A DNA stretch of 62,453 bases, taken from NCBI GenBank assembly GCA_016785955.1, contig JAEUWH010000040.1, positions 1-62,453 of the forward strand, read 5' to 3'. Shown one piece after another: positions 54,289 to 62,453 of the stretch (positions are counted from its first letter, which is position 1; each line of letters starts with the position of its first letter). The stretch comes from Pseudobdellovibrionaceae bacterium (GTDB lineage: Bacteria > Bdellovibrionota > Bdellovibrionia > Bdellovibrionales > Bdellovibrionaceae). Position numbers and translations under genes: made by a program. The notes below the pieces were generated by a model. That model made no database searches. It was not told the DNA's origin and worked only from the letters and a program-made list of their open reading frames with translations.

Positions 54289-54900
54289 ATGCATTTTGAA
54301 ACCAGATCCACCTTGATGTTAGAACTAGGATTTAACCCTAAATATATTGAAACCCTAAAGTCCTATGTTGATTTATTATGGAAAGCCAACGAAGAACTCA
54401 ATTTGATTAGCCGTAAAATGAGCTACGAAGAATTGATCGACAATCACGTCATCGATGCCCTGATCGCACTCCCCTATTTTCCAAAAAATGTAAAACAGGT
54501 CGCTGATTTTGGCTCGGGTGGAGGAATCCCTGGAGTCATCTTTGCGCTAAATTTTCAAGATATTCAATTCACATTGTACGAAAAAAGTATCAAAAAAAGA
54601 GAATTCCTCGCTCGGTGCCAAACCCTTTCCCCCAATATCCAGTTACAAGGCGAAATCCCCAAAGATCTGGCAGGAATTGATTTAGTCACCGCCCGAGCCT
54701 TTAAACCCCTTGATGTTATTTTGGATATCAGTCGAGACTATCAAAAAAACAGTGGTCGTTATTTTTTGCTTAAAGGCCGACGAGAAAAAATCGATGAAGA
54801 AATTCAGCTGAGCCTTAAAAAATTTAAAGATATAAAACCTAAAATCATCGAGCTTAAATCTCCGATTTTGGAGGTAGAACGTCATCTGGTGATTCTATAG
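54289..54900 (+). CDS. rsmG: 16S rRNA (guanine-N7) methyltransferase RsmG
   Basis: RsmG (GidB) methylates G527 of 16S rRNA. It has the N-terminal LLWKANEELNLISRKMSYEELIDNHVIDAL, the SAM site VADFGSGGGIPGVIFAL and LYEKSIKKREFL, then VTARAFKPL. 203 residues. The start is unclear: the ATG at 54289 has no SD, and TATAGT lies just upstream, so a leaderless transcript is possible; ATG at 54316 is an alternative. Its 3' end overlaps the convergent rhomboid gene by 47 bp. Confidence 0.9.
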   Translation: MHFETRSTLMLELGFNPKYIETLKSYVDLLWKANEELNLISRKMSYEELIDNHVIDALIALPYFPKNVKQVADFGSGGGIPGVIFALNFQDIQFTLYEKSIKKREFLARCQTLSPNIQLQGEIPKDLAGIDLVTARAFKPLDVILDISRDYQKNSGRYFLLKGRREKIDEEIQLSLKKFKDIKPKIIELKSPILEVERHLVIL

Positions 54901-55564
54901 GTAAAACATCGAGCTCACCTTCATAAAGGTACTCTTTGACTTCGGCTGCTAAAAAAGTTTTCCGATACAGGACGTAAATCAAACCTCCTGAAATCACGCC
55001 CAATACATAGCCCACAAAATGGCTCAAATAGCTGATCTCGGCTTTATAGGTTTCCGGAATAAAAAGTACCACCGTAAAAAACAACCCCAAGGCTATTCGT
55101 TGACGAACACTCTTGCGGCGATCAATCAGCATGAACAGCACAATCCACAATGACCCCATCCAGTACACAACGCCCGAAATTCCGATTAAACCAGTACTCA
55201 CAGGCATCGTTTTCAAAACGACATAGTTAATCACGCCGCCCACAAACAAACCGAGCATGGGAAATACCCAGACACCAAAATAGCTGGTGATAACAAACGA
55301 AAGCGGTAATAACAGAACCAGATTCCCCAACAAGTGCGCAAAGTCCGCATGTGCAAATAACGTGGTCCACAAGCGCCAATATTGAGCCTCTTGAAATACA
55401 AGATGCCCACTGGCACTGATCGTTTTTTGAAAGGGTTCGTTTCCATGAATGTATAAATAACCCACTAAGGATAGCAAAATCCCCAATACAAATGTTGAAA
55501 AATAGGCACTATCTCGTGTTGGTTTAGTAAACCAATTTTCTGTAATGACGATGCGTGGATTCAT
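54854..55564 (-). CDS. Rhomboid-family intramembrane serine protease
   Basis: 236 residues with about six membrane segments. The landmarks are YWRLWTTLFAHADFAHLLGN (W-R and H-x-x-x-H-x-x-x-N), the catalytic Ser130 in GISG, and the catalytic His182 in LSHFVGYVLG. It cleaves membrane helices of unknown substrates. The C-terminal tail is acidic. It overlaps rsmG tail-to-tail by 47 bp. Confidence 0.9.
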   Translation of the reverse strand: MNPRIVITENWFTKPTRDSAYFSTFVLGILLSLVGYLYIHGNEPFQKTISASGHLVFQEAQYWRLWTTLFAHADFAHLLGNLVLLLPLSFVITSYFGVWVFPMLGLFVGGVINYVVLKTMPVSTGLIGISGVVYWMGSLWIVLFMLIDRRKSVRQRIALGLFFTVVLFIPETYKAEISYLSHFVGYVLGVISGGLIYVLYRKTFLAAEVKEYLYEGELDVLPIESPDDVLPPKSEI

Positions 55565-55573
55565 AACGTTAGT

Positions 55574-55849
55574 ATGGGCGTTCTGATGAACCTGTCCAGA
55601 AATTTATTTTTTACGGTATTTTTTATTGCATCTAAATTGTATCTAAATTCTTTTGGCAGCAGGGAAATTGCCCACACCATCAGTGTGGCAAAAACTGAAA
55701 ATATCCACCAGACACAAACCTCGACTTGCCACCATGGAATGGCATTTCAGATTACCCAACGAAATCGCAAAAACGCACTAAAAGGCTCAGCTCGCGGCAA
55801 AGTGCTGGCCACCATTATTGATAAATTACACAAAACGTGTCGTCCGTAA
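55574..55849 (+). CDS. Small hypothetical protein next to the rhomboid gene
   Basis: Up to 91 codons, with a hydrophobic N-terminal segment if started at the internal ATG (MNLSRNLFFTVFFIAS) and a basic C-terminus with two cysteines. No family or SD is recognised. It begins 9 bp from the divergent rhomboid start. Confidence 0.35.
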   Translation: MGVLMNLSRNLFFTVFFIASKLYLNSFGSREIAHTISVAKTENIHQTQTSTCHHGMAFQITQRNRKNALKGSARGKVLATIIDKLHKTCRP

Positions 55850-56025
55850 TTTTTTACTCAAAAAGTAAAATATTTTTTTCTTGTATATACACAGAACTCA
55901 CCGTGTCTTTTTTTGATTTCTCTTCAATATTAATAACATTTTCAATGTTTCCCGCACTAACATTAAAGATTAAATCTTTTCTTTACCAAACACTGTCTTT
56001 ACCAAACACCCAAGGAAGGTTGTTT

Positions 56026-57459
56026 ATGAAAAATTTGGCAAAACTGCTTTGTAGTTTATCATTCATTTTATTCTTAGTCCGCTGTACACCTCGGCAAAAT
56101 AATCCAACAACATGGATTAACCCTCAAAACACAAAAACTCGTGGTATTGAAACCTGCCCTCTCGCCGCCAAGATTGTAACCAAATCTGAATCAATACCAG
56201 CCACCCGTTTCTTGCCCATGGCTCTTGATCCAACCTATGAAAGTTATATCGTAAAATTCAAAGAGGCCCATTCAATATCATCCAGCGGAAACACTGTGCA
56301 TGAGTATGCCATCGGCATGATGCAACTAAAGTCCATTTCGGGATCTCTGTATAACATGCGTATCTCTGGCTCTACAGTGGATAAATCAAAAGTTCTCACT
56401 CAATTGGCCCAACAACCTGACATCGAATACATAGAACCTGATTACCCTATCGAAGCGATACCACAAACATCTGCCCTGGATGTCCCGGACGATCCCTATT
56501 TTGCTAAACAATGGTTTCACCAAACTCTAAACTCGCTCTCGGCATGGTCGATCACCGAAGGATCGTCAGATGTTTTGGTGGCCATCGTAGATACCGGAAT
56601 TGACTACACACACCCCGATTTGGTTAATAACATTTGGACAAATCCAAATGAAATCGTCAATGGACAGGACGATGATGACAACGGATGGATTGATGACATT
56701 CATGGATGGAACTTTGTCGCCAACAACAATGACCCACGCACCACCACCCGATCACCACATGGCTCACACGTTGCTGGTCTTATCGGCGCCAGTGGAAACA
56801 ATCATATTGGCGTGGTCGGTGTCGCCCCAAAAGTCAAAATGATCGCACTCAAATTCATGGATGACTCGGGCGCCGGCGTCACCTCAAATGCCGTCAAAGC
56901 CATTGACTATGCCATTCAGAAAAAAGTTTTCTTAATCAACAACAGCTGGGGATCTAATCGATACTCCCGCTCGTTGTCCGATGCTATTACGCGTGCCGCG
57001 AACGCTGGAATTTTATTTATGGCCGCCGCAGGCAATGGCGACAAAGGAATCGGCTATGATCTGAAAAACAAAGCCTGGTATCCCGCTTCATACCCTCAAT
57101 GGAATGTTTTCAGCGTCGCCGCCACCGATTCCAGAGATCAGCTTGCGCCGTTTTCTAATTACGCAAAAACAAAGGTTGATGTGGCCGCTCCTGGCTATTC
57201 TATATATTCGACAGTCTCTGACGAGAATTACCAAATGATGAGCGGAACATCGATGGCAACACCTATTGTTTCAGGAATGGCCGTGCTCTTGAAAGCGACA
57301 AATCCACATTTGAATAGCGGGCAAATTCTTGATATCCTTCGCCAGTCAACAGACAAGTTGCCACACTTAAAAGATAAGATTATATCCGGCGGACGTGTAA
57401 ATGCATACGAGGCCGTTTTGCTTGCACAGGCTAGCCGTAACTGCGAAGATCGCGAGTGA
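56026..57459 (+). CDS. Subtilisin-family (S8) serine protease lipoprotein
   Basis: From the ATG at 56026 (AAGGAAGG upstream) the protein has 477 residues. A lipoprotein signal ends with Cys20 (FLVRC). An I9-like propeptide covers about 70-145 (YIVKFKEAH...PDIEYIEPDYPIEA). The catalytic domain has Asp189 (VAIVDTGIDYTHPDL), His245 (HGSHVAG) and Ser409 (MSGTSMATP), and the oxyanion Asn is in NNSWGS. An exported protease held at the membrane or cell surface. A much longer in-frame extension upstream to 55837 is non-coding in style. Confidence 0.93.
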   Translation: MKNLAKLLCSLSFILFLVRCTPRQNNPTTWINPQNTKTRGIETCPLAAKIVTKSESIPATRFLPMALDPTYESYIVKFKEAHSISSSGNTVHEYAIGMMQLKSISGSLYNMRISGSTVDKSKVLTQLAQQPDIEYIEPDYPIEAIPQTSALDVPDDPYFAKQWFHQTLNSLSAWSITEGSSDVLVAIVDTGIDYTHPDLVNNIWTNPNEIVNGQDDDDNGWIDDIHGWNFVANNNDPRTTTRSPHGSHVAGLIGASGNNHIGVVGVAPKVKMIALKFMDDSGAGVTSNAVKAIDYAIQKKVFLINNSWGSNRYSRSLSDAITRAANAGILFMAAAGNGDKGIGYDLKNKAWYPASYPQWNVFSVAATDSRDQLAPFSNYAKTKVDVAAPGYSIYSTVSDENYQMMSGTSMATPIVSGMAVLLKATNPHLNSGQILDILRQSTDKLPHLKDKIISGGRVNAYEAVLLAQASRNCEDRE

Positions 57460-57521
57460 ACCACTAAAGTGATCCAATAATAAAGCGATCTTTATTATCT
57501 ACCCCAAGGTCTTTGCATACT

Positions 57522-57725
57522 TTATGAGTTACATATTTTAATTTCATCAGCAAGAGATCGCAATATTAGATCTTGGATTGTGGTCACCGCAATCGGTTTT
57601 TCCGCATCCACCTCCGGAGCTGTTTTCAATGCCGAAGCCACCAGGTCCAAATAATCTTTTTCAATCACGTAAGATTCTGGCAGATCAGCAGGAGTTCTCC
57701 CCCAACGAAAACATTTCTGTCGTTC
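57522..57725 (-). pseudogene. Open in-frame extension beyond the TGA of the 57726 gene
   Basis: After the TGA at 57728-57726 the same frame continues for 67 protein-like codons (ERQKCFRWGRTPADLPES ... LILRSLADEIKICNS) and ends with TAA at 57524-57522. Composition is coding-like, so it may be the rest of a gene split by a nonsense mutation, a read-through extension, or a separate gene with an unseen start. Confidence 0.4.
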
Positions 57726-58223
57726 TCAAATTATACTCTCGCTTTTTTTCTTACAGAGAGGATCAAAGCTTCTCACTTTTTTTTCAATCTTTACATCTGT
57801 TTCCGAAACAATTTGGATTAAAATCTCGTCAGGTTGATAACGCTTAAAAAGTGCGTCTCTTTGATAGTTCGGAACTTTGTCTCCAAAGTCTTGAGATAAT
57901 TTGAACTTCAAATATCTATCCGAGGATTCCAAAATGTTAAACGTTAACGATTTCCCAGAAGCCGTTCTTAACTTTAAGGTCTTACAATCCGTTTGCTCCG
58001 CCCTTGAAAAAGACAAGAGTTCCTGGGTCGATGCAGATCGACAGTAAAAGCAAGAATACGCAGTGATTTCCGAGAGTGAGATCTCGGCCGCTGGGCGATC
58101 ATATAAGCGCCTTTGATTTTTTTGAGTATCAGACACAACCTCCGGAGGTGGTGCGGATGAAACAGCAAAACGTTCGCAAGATATCAAAGTCCCTATTAAT
58201 GCTAAACATAAAACTCGTTTCAC
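57726..58223 (-). CDS. Lipoprotein, possibly truncated by TGA
   Basis: 165 residues from GTG at 58223 (GGGAG upstream). Lipobox LISC gives lipidation at Cys16. The mature domain contains a CFYC pair (SCFYCRS), ends in a charged stretch (DVKIEKKVRSFDPLCKKKSESII), and resembles no known family. The frame carries on after the stop for 67 codons, so the annotated C-terminus is uncertain. Confidence 0.7.
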   Translation of the reverse strand: MKRVLCLALIGTLISCERFAVSSAPPPEVVSDTQKNQRRLYDRPAAEISLSEITAYSCFYCRSASTQELLSFSRAEQTDCKTLKLRTASGKSLTFNILESSDRYLKFKLSQDFGDKVPNYQRDALFKRYQPDEILIQIVSETDVKIEKKVRSFDPLCKKKSESII

Positions 58224-58268
58224 GCAACTCTCCCGTCTTCGTTCAATTCTATGCGCTAATAAATGGAA

Positions 58269-58282
58269 GGGACCGCCGTCCC
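58269..58282 (-). terminator. Possible weak terminator of the 58307 gene
   Basis: GGGAC (58269-58273) and GTCCC (58278-58282) form a short GC-rich stem, followed leftward by TTCCATTTATT. Confidence 0.3.
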
Positions 58283-58306
58283 CCCAAGAATAATAAGGAT
58301 TAAATA

Positions 58307-59065
58307 TTATTTTTGCTTTTGTTCTTGAACAGGAACGTTCCGTTCTGTGCCCACCTCCGACGAAGAGGGGCTATTAAGGACAGGCTCTTGAGCTTGCTCT
58401 TTTTGCGACTCTTGTTTTACCGGCACTGGCTGTAAAACTAAACGTGCAACAATTGACACGCACTCTTTCTGCTCTTCGTTTACAGGCATCTCTTTACTCG
58501 CCTGAGTTTGCTCGTGAGCTTTTGTTTGCACTTGAGTTTGCTCCGGAGTTTGCGCTTGCTCATGCTCCGACTCTGGCACTTGTGGGATTTCTGATTGCAC
58601 GGCTTCGCAAGATGACATTACAAACTCTAGACTTTCCACAATTGAATTTTGACTTTGCTCGGGCACCGACGATTCAAAAGTAATTAGGTCTGCAGCAAAT
58701 CCCGGGTGAGTTCTATTTTTAACGACCAATGCATTGCCCGCCTCGTTGTACGCCAAGGTCATCACAATCACATCACGCGAATAAAGATCCAGTGTCCGCG
58801 CATCCGTTTCGACAACTCGATCAATACTTGCTAGAAAGCCAATGCGATCGGCCAACTGAGGATACGTGGCAATGATATCTTCCCAAGCCATCGAATCATG
58901 ACTGGCTGGCAATTGCCCAACCCCTGATTCGTGAGCAATTACACTTGACGTGATTACCCCCGCACCCGAGGGCGCAATCATTGCCTGAGACTCGGTCGCT
59001 GCTTCACCCGCGAGCCCAACAGAAATCACACCGAAAACGGCGATACATTTTAAAAAATTCTTCAT
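58307..59065 (-). CDS. Secreted protein with a Gln/Glu-rich C-terminus
   Basis: 252 residues with a signal peptide (MKNFLKCIAVFGVISVGLAG). The globular part covers about 50-155 (WEDIIATYPQLADRIGFLASID), followed by a low-complexity Gln/Glu/Thr/Pro region (EQAQTPEQTQVQTKAHEQTQ) to the end. No family. The low-complexity tail suggests a flexible surface or periplasmic linker. AAGGAG precedes the ATG. Confidence 0.72.
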   Translation of the reverse strand: MKNFLKCIAVFGVISVGLAGEAATESQAMIAPSGAGVITSSVIAHESGVGQLPASHDSMAWEDIIATYPQLADRIGFLASIDRVVETDARTLDLYSRDVIVMTLAYNEAGNALVVKNRTHPGFAADLITFESSVPEQSQNSIVESLEFVMSSCEAVQSEIPQVPESEHEQAQTPEQTQVQTKAHEQTQASKEMPVNEEQKECVSIVARLVLQPVPVKQESQKEQAQEPVLNSPSSSEVGTERNVPVQEQKQK

Positions 59066-59294
59066 AACCTTTTTTCTCCTTGGTTGTTTTTACCTTCATC
59101 GCTTCGAGCGAACGCACAGAACGTGCATAAAGCAATTGTAATGCCGCTTGAAAAATAGACCTTAGGACATACACGTCGGACTTTTTTGGTCTGGTTTCTT
59201 TTCTAACAAAAAAATTTTCGGGGCAAAATTACTCGTTCCCTTTTTTGCCTAACTATGCAAAAATCTTCTTACACATTTCTATTGGGAGGATTTC

Positions 59295-61508
59295 ATTTTA
59301 CACTTACCCACTCTTGTTGAAGATCTCGGAATAATTTTAGCAGTTGCAGGTATTGTAACTTTGGTATTTAAAAAAATTGGTCAACCCGTTGTATTAGGCT
59401 ATCTCCTTGCTGGATTTCTTGTCGGCCCAGAAGTCAGTTTCTTTCCAACTGTACAAGAAAATGAAGAGATTAAAATTTGGGCAGAAATTGGTGTCATTGT
59501 TCTTTTGTTTGGATTAGGTTTAGAATTTAGCTTTAAAAAATTGGCCTCGGTCGGTCGTGGCGCATCGATAACAGCCATCACGGAAGTTTTATTCATGTTA
59601 GGACTTGGTTATATTCTTGGCCAAGGCTTTGGTTGGAATACCATGGATAGTATTTTTCTTGGTGGAATTTTGGCGATTTCATCCACGACCATTATTATTC
59701 GCGCCTTTGACGAACTCGGCTTTCGTCAACGACGCTTTGTAACTTTGGTGTTCGGCGTTCTTATTGTTGAAGATCTCGTGGCGATTTTGATTTTAGTTCT
59801 TCTTTCTACAATCGCGGTGTCAAATACATTTGAAGGAACACAGCTGCTTACCTCTGCGGCGAAACTGGCTTTCTTCCTGACCCTGTGGTTTTTGGGCGGG
59901 ATTTTTATTGTTCCTTGGTTTTTAAGAAAAACACGTTCACTGATGAACGAAGAAACCTCTCTTATTGTCTCTCTAGCCATGTGTTTACTGATGGTTTTAC
60001 TTGCCACAAAATCTGGATTTTCTCCTGCACTGGGCGCATTTATCATGGGATCAATTTTAGCCGAAACGCCAGATGGCGCCCGTATCGAGCACACTTTAAA
60101 ATCTGTTAAAGACTTGTTTGCGGCCATTTTCTTTGTGTCCGTCGGTATGTTAATTGATCTGCAGGCACTTAAAGAACATTGGTTTGCCGTGACCATCATT
60201 AGCATCGCTACGGTGGCCGGAAAATTATTTAGTACAACTATGGGTGCGTTGCTTTCTGGCCAAAGCCTGCGCGTTTCTTTACAAACAGGTTTAAGTCTTT
60301 CGCAAATTGGCGAGTTTTCATTCATCATTGCCACATTGGGATTAACTTTAAAAGTCACTTCAGATTTTTTATACCCACTCGCCGTGGCTGTTTCCGCAAT
60401 TACCACTCTAACAACCCCCTACCTGATCCGCTCTAGCGATGATGTCTATGCTTGGTTTGAACGCAAGCTTCCCGCAGAATGGCTCAGTCGTTTGCGTAGC
60501 AATTCAGGACTAGAAGGCCCAAGCACCAAAAGCTCCACAAGCGTCAGTGACCTACCACGAGTGTTTTTAAATTCTATTATTGTCATCGCAATCGCATTGG
60601 CCTGCTCGAAGTGGCTTCTTCCCTTTCTGACTCGTGAACTCAATAGCGAGATCTTCCCGACATTACTATCCATCATGGCCGCCGTATTCCTTTCTCTTCC
60701 CTCTTTATGGGCCATATTCTCGCGCTCGAAAACAATGGATGGCATGCTTTTACGTGTAGAAGACGTAAAACAAATGTCGTATCAATCCGTATTGAGACTT
60801 TTCGGCCGCGCCCTACTTGCCATCTTCCTGCTTGGCTTTATATTAATCCAATTCACCTCCGCGTTTTTCACCTTTATATTGGCCGGTGGCCTTTCGGTTC
60901 TGGTCGCGGTATTAGGTTTTAAAAATTTTTCGAAAACGTATGGTTGGTTCGAATCCCAATTCTTAGAACATTTAAACGAAAAAGATAAAGAACGCGTAAA
61001 AAATGATAAAGAATATCCCATACTCGCACCTTGGGACGCGCATTTGGCTACGCTGGATGTTCATCCCAATTCATCGATCGTAGGGCGCAAACTGGCCGAT
61101 ATTGGAATTCGCGAATCTTATGGCGTGACCGTCGCCATGATCGAACGTGGTAGTCAAAAAATTTTAGCTCCAAGACGTGATGACATCCTGATGGCATTTG
61201 ATCGCATCTCGGTTATCGGCAATGATGAGCAAGTCTCAAAATTTAAAGACGTAACGTCCGCAGATACATCCGCTCATGCCGATGTGTCACTGGCCAACTA
61301 CGGCCTAAAAAGTGTATACATGACTGGGCAAAATCGATTTATCGGCAAAAGTATTCGCGAAAGTGGGATTCGTGAAACAACAGATGGCCTGGTCGTAGGA
61401 CTAGAGCGTGCGGGGCGACGTATTTTAAATCCCGATGCCGCCGAGCCTATTCAAGACGGCGATTTACTTTGGATCATGGGTAATACCGAAAAAATTAAGT
61501 TAATCTAG
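59295..61508 (+). CDS. CPA2 monovalent cation/proton antiporter with two TrkA-C domains
   Basis: Na+/H+ or K+/H+ antiporter. The membrane domain covers about 20-400 (FKKIGQPVVLGYLLAGFLVGP; ILAISSTTIIIRAFDELG; VLIVEDLVAILILVLLS; QIGEFSFIIATLG), a second hydrophobic block follows around 430-545, and two TrkA-C units sit near 585-645 and 665-735. No RCK_N nucleotide-binding domain is present. The start is inferred as ATT at 59295: GGGAGG lies 5 nt upstream and the N-terminus (LHLPTLVEDLGIILAVAGIVTLVF) completes the first membrane segment. The next usual start, TTG at 59361, would remove most of that segment. Confidence 0.82.
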   Translation: MLHLPTLVEDLGIILAVAGIVTLVFKKIGQPVVLGYLLAGFLVGPEVSFFPTVQENEEIKIWAEIGVIVLLFGLGLEFSFKKLASVGRGASITAITEVLFMLGLGYILGQGFGWNTMDSIFLGGILAISSTTIIIRAFDELGFRQRRFVTLVFGVLIVEDLVAILILVLLSTIAVSNTFEGTQLLTSAAKLAFFLTLWFLGGIFIVPWFLRKTRSLMNEETSLIVSLAMCLLMVLLATKSGFSPALGAFIMGSILAETPDGARIEHTLKSVKDLFAAIFFVSVGMLIDLQALKEHWFAVTIISIATVAGKLFSTTMGALLSGQSLRVSLQTGLSLSQIGEFSFIIATLGLTLKVTSDFLYPLAVAVSAITTLTTPYLIRSSDDVYAWFERKLPAEWLSRLRSNSGLEGPSTKSSTSVSDLPRVFLNSIIVIAIALACSKWLLPFLTRELNSEIFPTLLSIMAAVFLSLPSLWAIFSRSKTMDGMLLRVEDVKQMSYQSVLRLFGRALLAIFLLGFILIQFTSAFFTFILAGGLSVLVAVLGFKNFSKTYGWFESQFLEHLNEKDKERVKNDKEYPILAPWDAHLATLDVHPNSSIVGRKLADIGIRESYGVTVAMIERGSQKILAPRRDDILMAFDRISVIGNDEQVSKFKDVTSADTSAHADVSLANYGLKSVYMTGQNRFIGKSIRESGIRETTDGLVVGLERAGRRILNPDAAEPIQDGDLLWIMGNTEKIKLI

Positions 61509-61535
61509 TGACTCCACTGAAAAGTGTTTGATACC

Positions 61536-62282
61536 ATGCCATTCACTATGAAAGCATTTTGGTGGTACAAAGAAGGTTCCATCGCCGGTATGGCGAGACC
61601 GGGATTCAACTCCGCTCGATGGTTTGATTTAAATTTTGATGAAGCCGTTCTACTTGGCTGGATAGGGCAATACTCTGACGGCGAACTTAAACTGTCGACA
61701 TTCAGACAGCATCTAGAAACCTACGTTCCACGGATTTATAAGTTTCACAATCATAACGACGTGACCAGCAAACAAGCCCTGACCATCTTTGATTCTTCAG
61801 CCGGCATCAAAAATGTTATCGAACGACTCCAAAAACGTATATGGATTCTAAAATCCTTTGACGTCACCAACGAGTCTATTCATATCGAACTTGACACATC
61901 CATTCTAGAAAAAGAAATTCAGCATTTAAAAACACATAATATTCAACATGTGGTTACACTAACTGAACATCACCACCAAAAAAATATTTTAGATAATTAT
62001 TTTTCTACCTACCATATTAGCATCGCTGATCTCGGTACACCTAAGCGCGAACAAGTCGTCCAACTATCTGAAATTTTGAAGTCGATATTACCTAAAAATG
62101 AAAAACTGGCAGTTCATTGCTTAGCCGGTATCGGTCGAACATCCACGATGCTCATTGGCGCACACATTTTACTGGGCGAATCGTTTAAAGATTTAGAAAC
62201 CTATATTGCCAAACAAAACCCCTCATTTGCATTGGTCGAAGCGCAAGCCGAATTCCTAAAAACACTAAAACCTGTTCGTTAG
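61536..62282 (+). CDS. Protein-tyrosine/dual-specificity-type phosphatase
   Basis: 248 residues. The C-terminal P-loop is HCLAGIGRTST (C-x5-R, with the catalytic Cys), and the general-acid region is probably DLGTP upstream. The N-terminal part (MKAFWWYKEGSIAGMARPGF) resembles small cytosolic DSP-type phosphatases found in several bacteria. Possible starts are GTG 61524, ATG 61536 and ATG 61548; none has a strong SD. It follows the antiporter by about 27 bp. Confidence 0.82.
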   Translation: MPFTMKAFWWYKEGSIAGMARPGFNSARWFDLNFDEAVLLGWIGQYSDGELKLSTFRQHLETYVPRIYKFHNHNDVTSKQALTIFDSSAGIKNVIERLQKRIWILKSFDVTNESIHIELDTSILEKEIQHLKTHNIQHVVTLTEHHHQKNILDNYFSTYHISIADLGTPKREQVVQLSEILKSILPKNEKLAVHCLAGIGRTSTMLIGAHILLGESFKDLETYIAKQNPSFALVEAQAEFLKTLKPVR

Positions 62283-62341
62283 AAACTGCCGAAGTTGACT
62301 GTGTACTTTATCCACTGCTGACCGGTTAAATTTGATTACAA

Positions 62342-62453
62342 TCACCTGTCCAAAGCCTTTTCGGAATTGAGTCTCCAGCGACAGCCGGACGGTGGGTCTT
62401 TACCAGCAAGACTTTTAGCTATGTACATCGATCTGATCTGTCGAAGTAGCTGC
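62342..62453 (-). CDS. C-terminal fragment of a gene entering from the right edge
   Basis: A leftward frame open from the window edge to TGA at 62344-62342. It encodes about 36 residues (ending KALDR). The short composition looks coding, but no family can be named. Confidence 0.35.
   Translation of the reverse strand, partial: QLLRQIRSMYIAKSLAGKDPPSGCRWRLNSEKALDR

Noticed and set aside
57700-57728. Selenocysteine insertion at the in-frame TGA
   Set aside because: The small stem after the TGA does not have a clear SECIS loop, and no selenoprotein family is recognised. Mutation or read-through remain simpler.
57573-57847. Two overlapping rightward frames after the subtilisin gene
   Set aside because: They are antisense to the lipoprotein gene and its in-frame extension, which have the better coding composition.
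59726-60406. A 226-codon leftward frame within the antiporter gene
   Set aside because: It is the antisense of a well-supported transporter, with no SD or family.
1-62453. CRISPR arrays, rRNA operons, intact insertion sequences
   Set aside because: No regularly spaced repeat arrays, rRNA segments or transposase genes with terminal repeats were seen on reading through.

Overview
This is a gene-dense chromosomal window, AT-rich by eye, from a diderm bacterium. Gene order and gene content suggest a Bdellovibrionota-like (Bdellovibrio/Pseudobdellovibrio-type) organism: many small secreted or lipid-anchored proteins without named homologs, GspC/D/E secretion genes, a single long Rel/Spo protein, and a rimP-nusA-infB-rbfA-truB-rpsO-pnp-M16-dut block. 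The assignment is inference from content; no 16S gene is present.

Layout. 1-5.7 kb: a small secreted protein, then a leftward greA / AsmA-like / glycerophosphodiesterase / YceI run, and a rightward DHH nanoRNase. 5.9-11.4 kb: gspC-gspD-gspE plus a lipoprotein. 11.4-18.1 kb: leftward mutL-miaA-yicC-gmk-rpoZ-rel operon. 18.2-21.5 kb: envelope proteins and a polyprenyl-phosphate glycosyltransferase. 21.5-33.4 kb: the leftward translation/RNA block from rimP to dut, with a VWA lipoprotein inserted. 33.6-36 kb: an acetyltransferase, a SurA-like chaperone and an outer-membrane beta-barrel protein.

The most striking object is at 36463-36829: a tRNA-Leu(CAA) gene interrupted after anticodon position 34 by a 280-nt group I intron. 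The P, Q, R and S core elements, a P7 helix, a terminal G and a P9 hairpin with a GAAA loop can all be read, and no ORF lies inside. Directly downstream is an accessory region (about 37-44 kb). It opens with a scar where a serine-recombinase C-terminus meets a metalloprotease C-terminus. It then carries a secreted deiminase-like protein, a GC-rich TetR/dienelactone-hydrolase pair that looks transferred, a recombinase-type HTH protein, and AraC, methyltransferase and LysR genes.

45-51 kb: a nitrogen-oxide block with Rnk, NrfH, NrfA (heme 1 motif CxxCH, not CxxCK) and a group III truncated hemoglobin. 51.7-62.4 kb: an RhlE-type helicase, DusC-like synthase, RsmG, a rhomboid protease, a subtilisin lipoprotein, a lipoprotein gene with an in-frame TGA, a CPA2 antiporter that appears to start at ATT, and a dual-specificity-type phosphatase.

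Layout themes: convergent genes repeatedly abut or overlap with no terminator between them, and several hairpins sit between a promoter or stop codon and the next ribosome-binding site, suggesting attenuation or RNA-level control.
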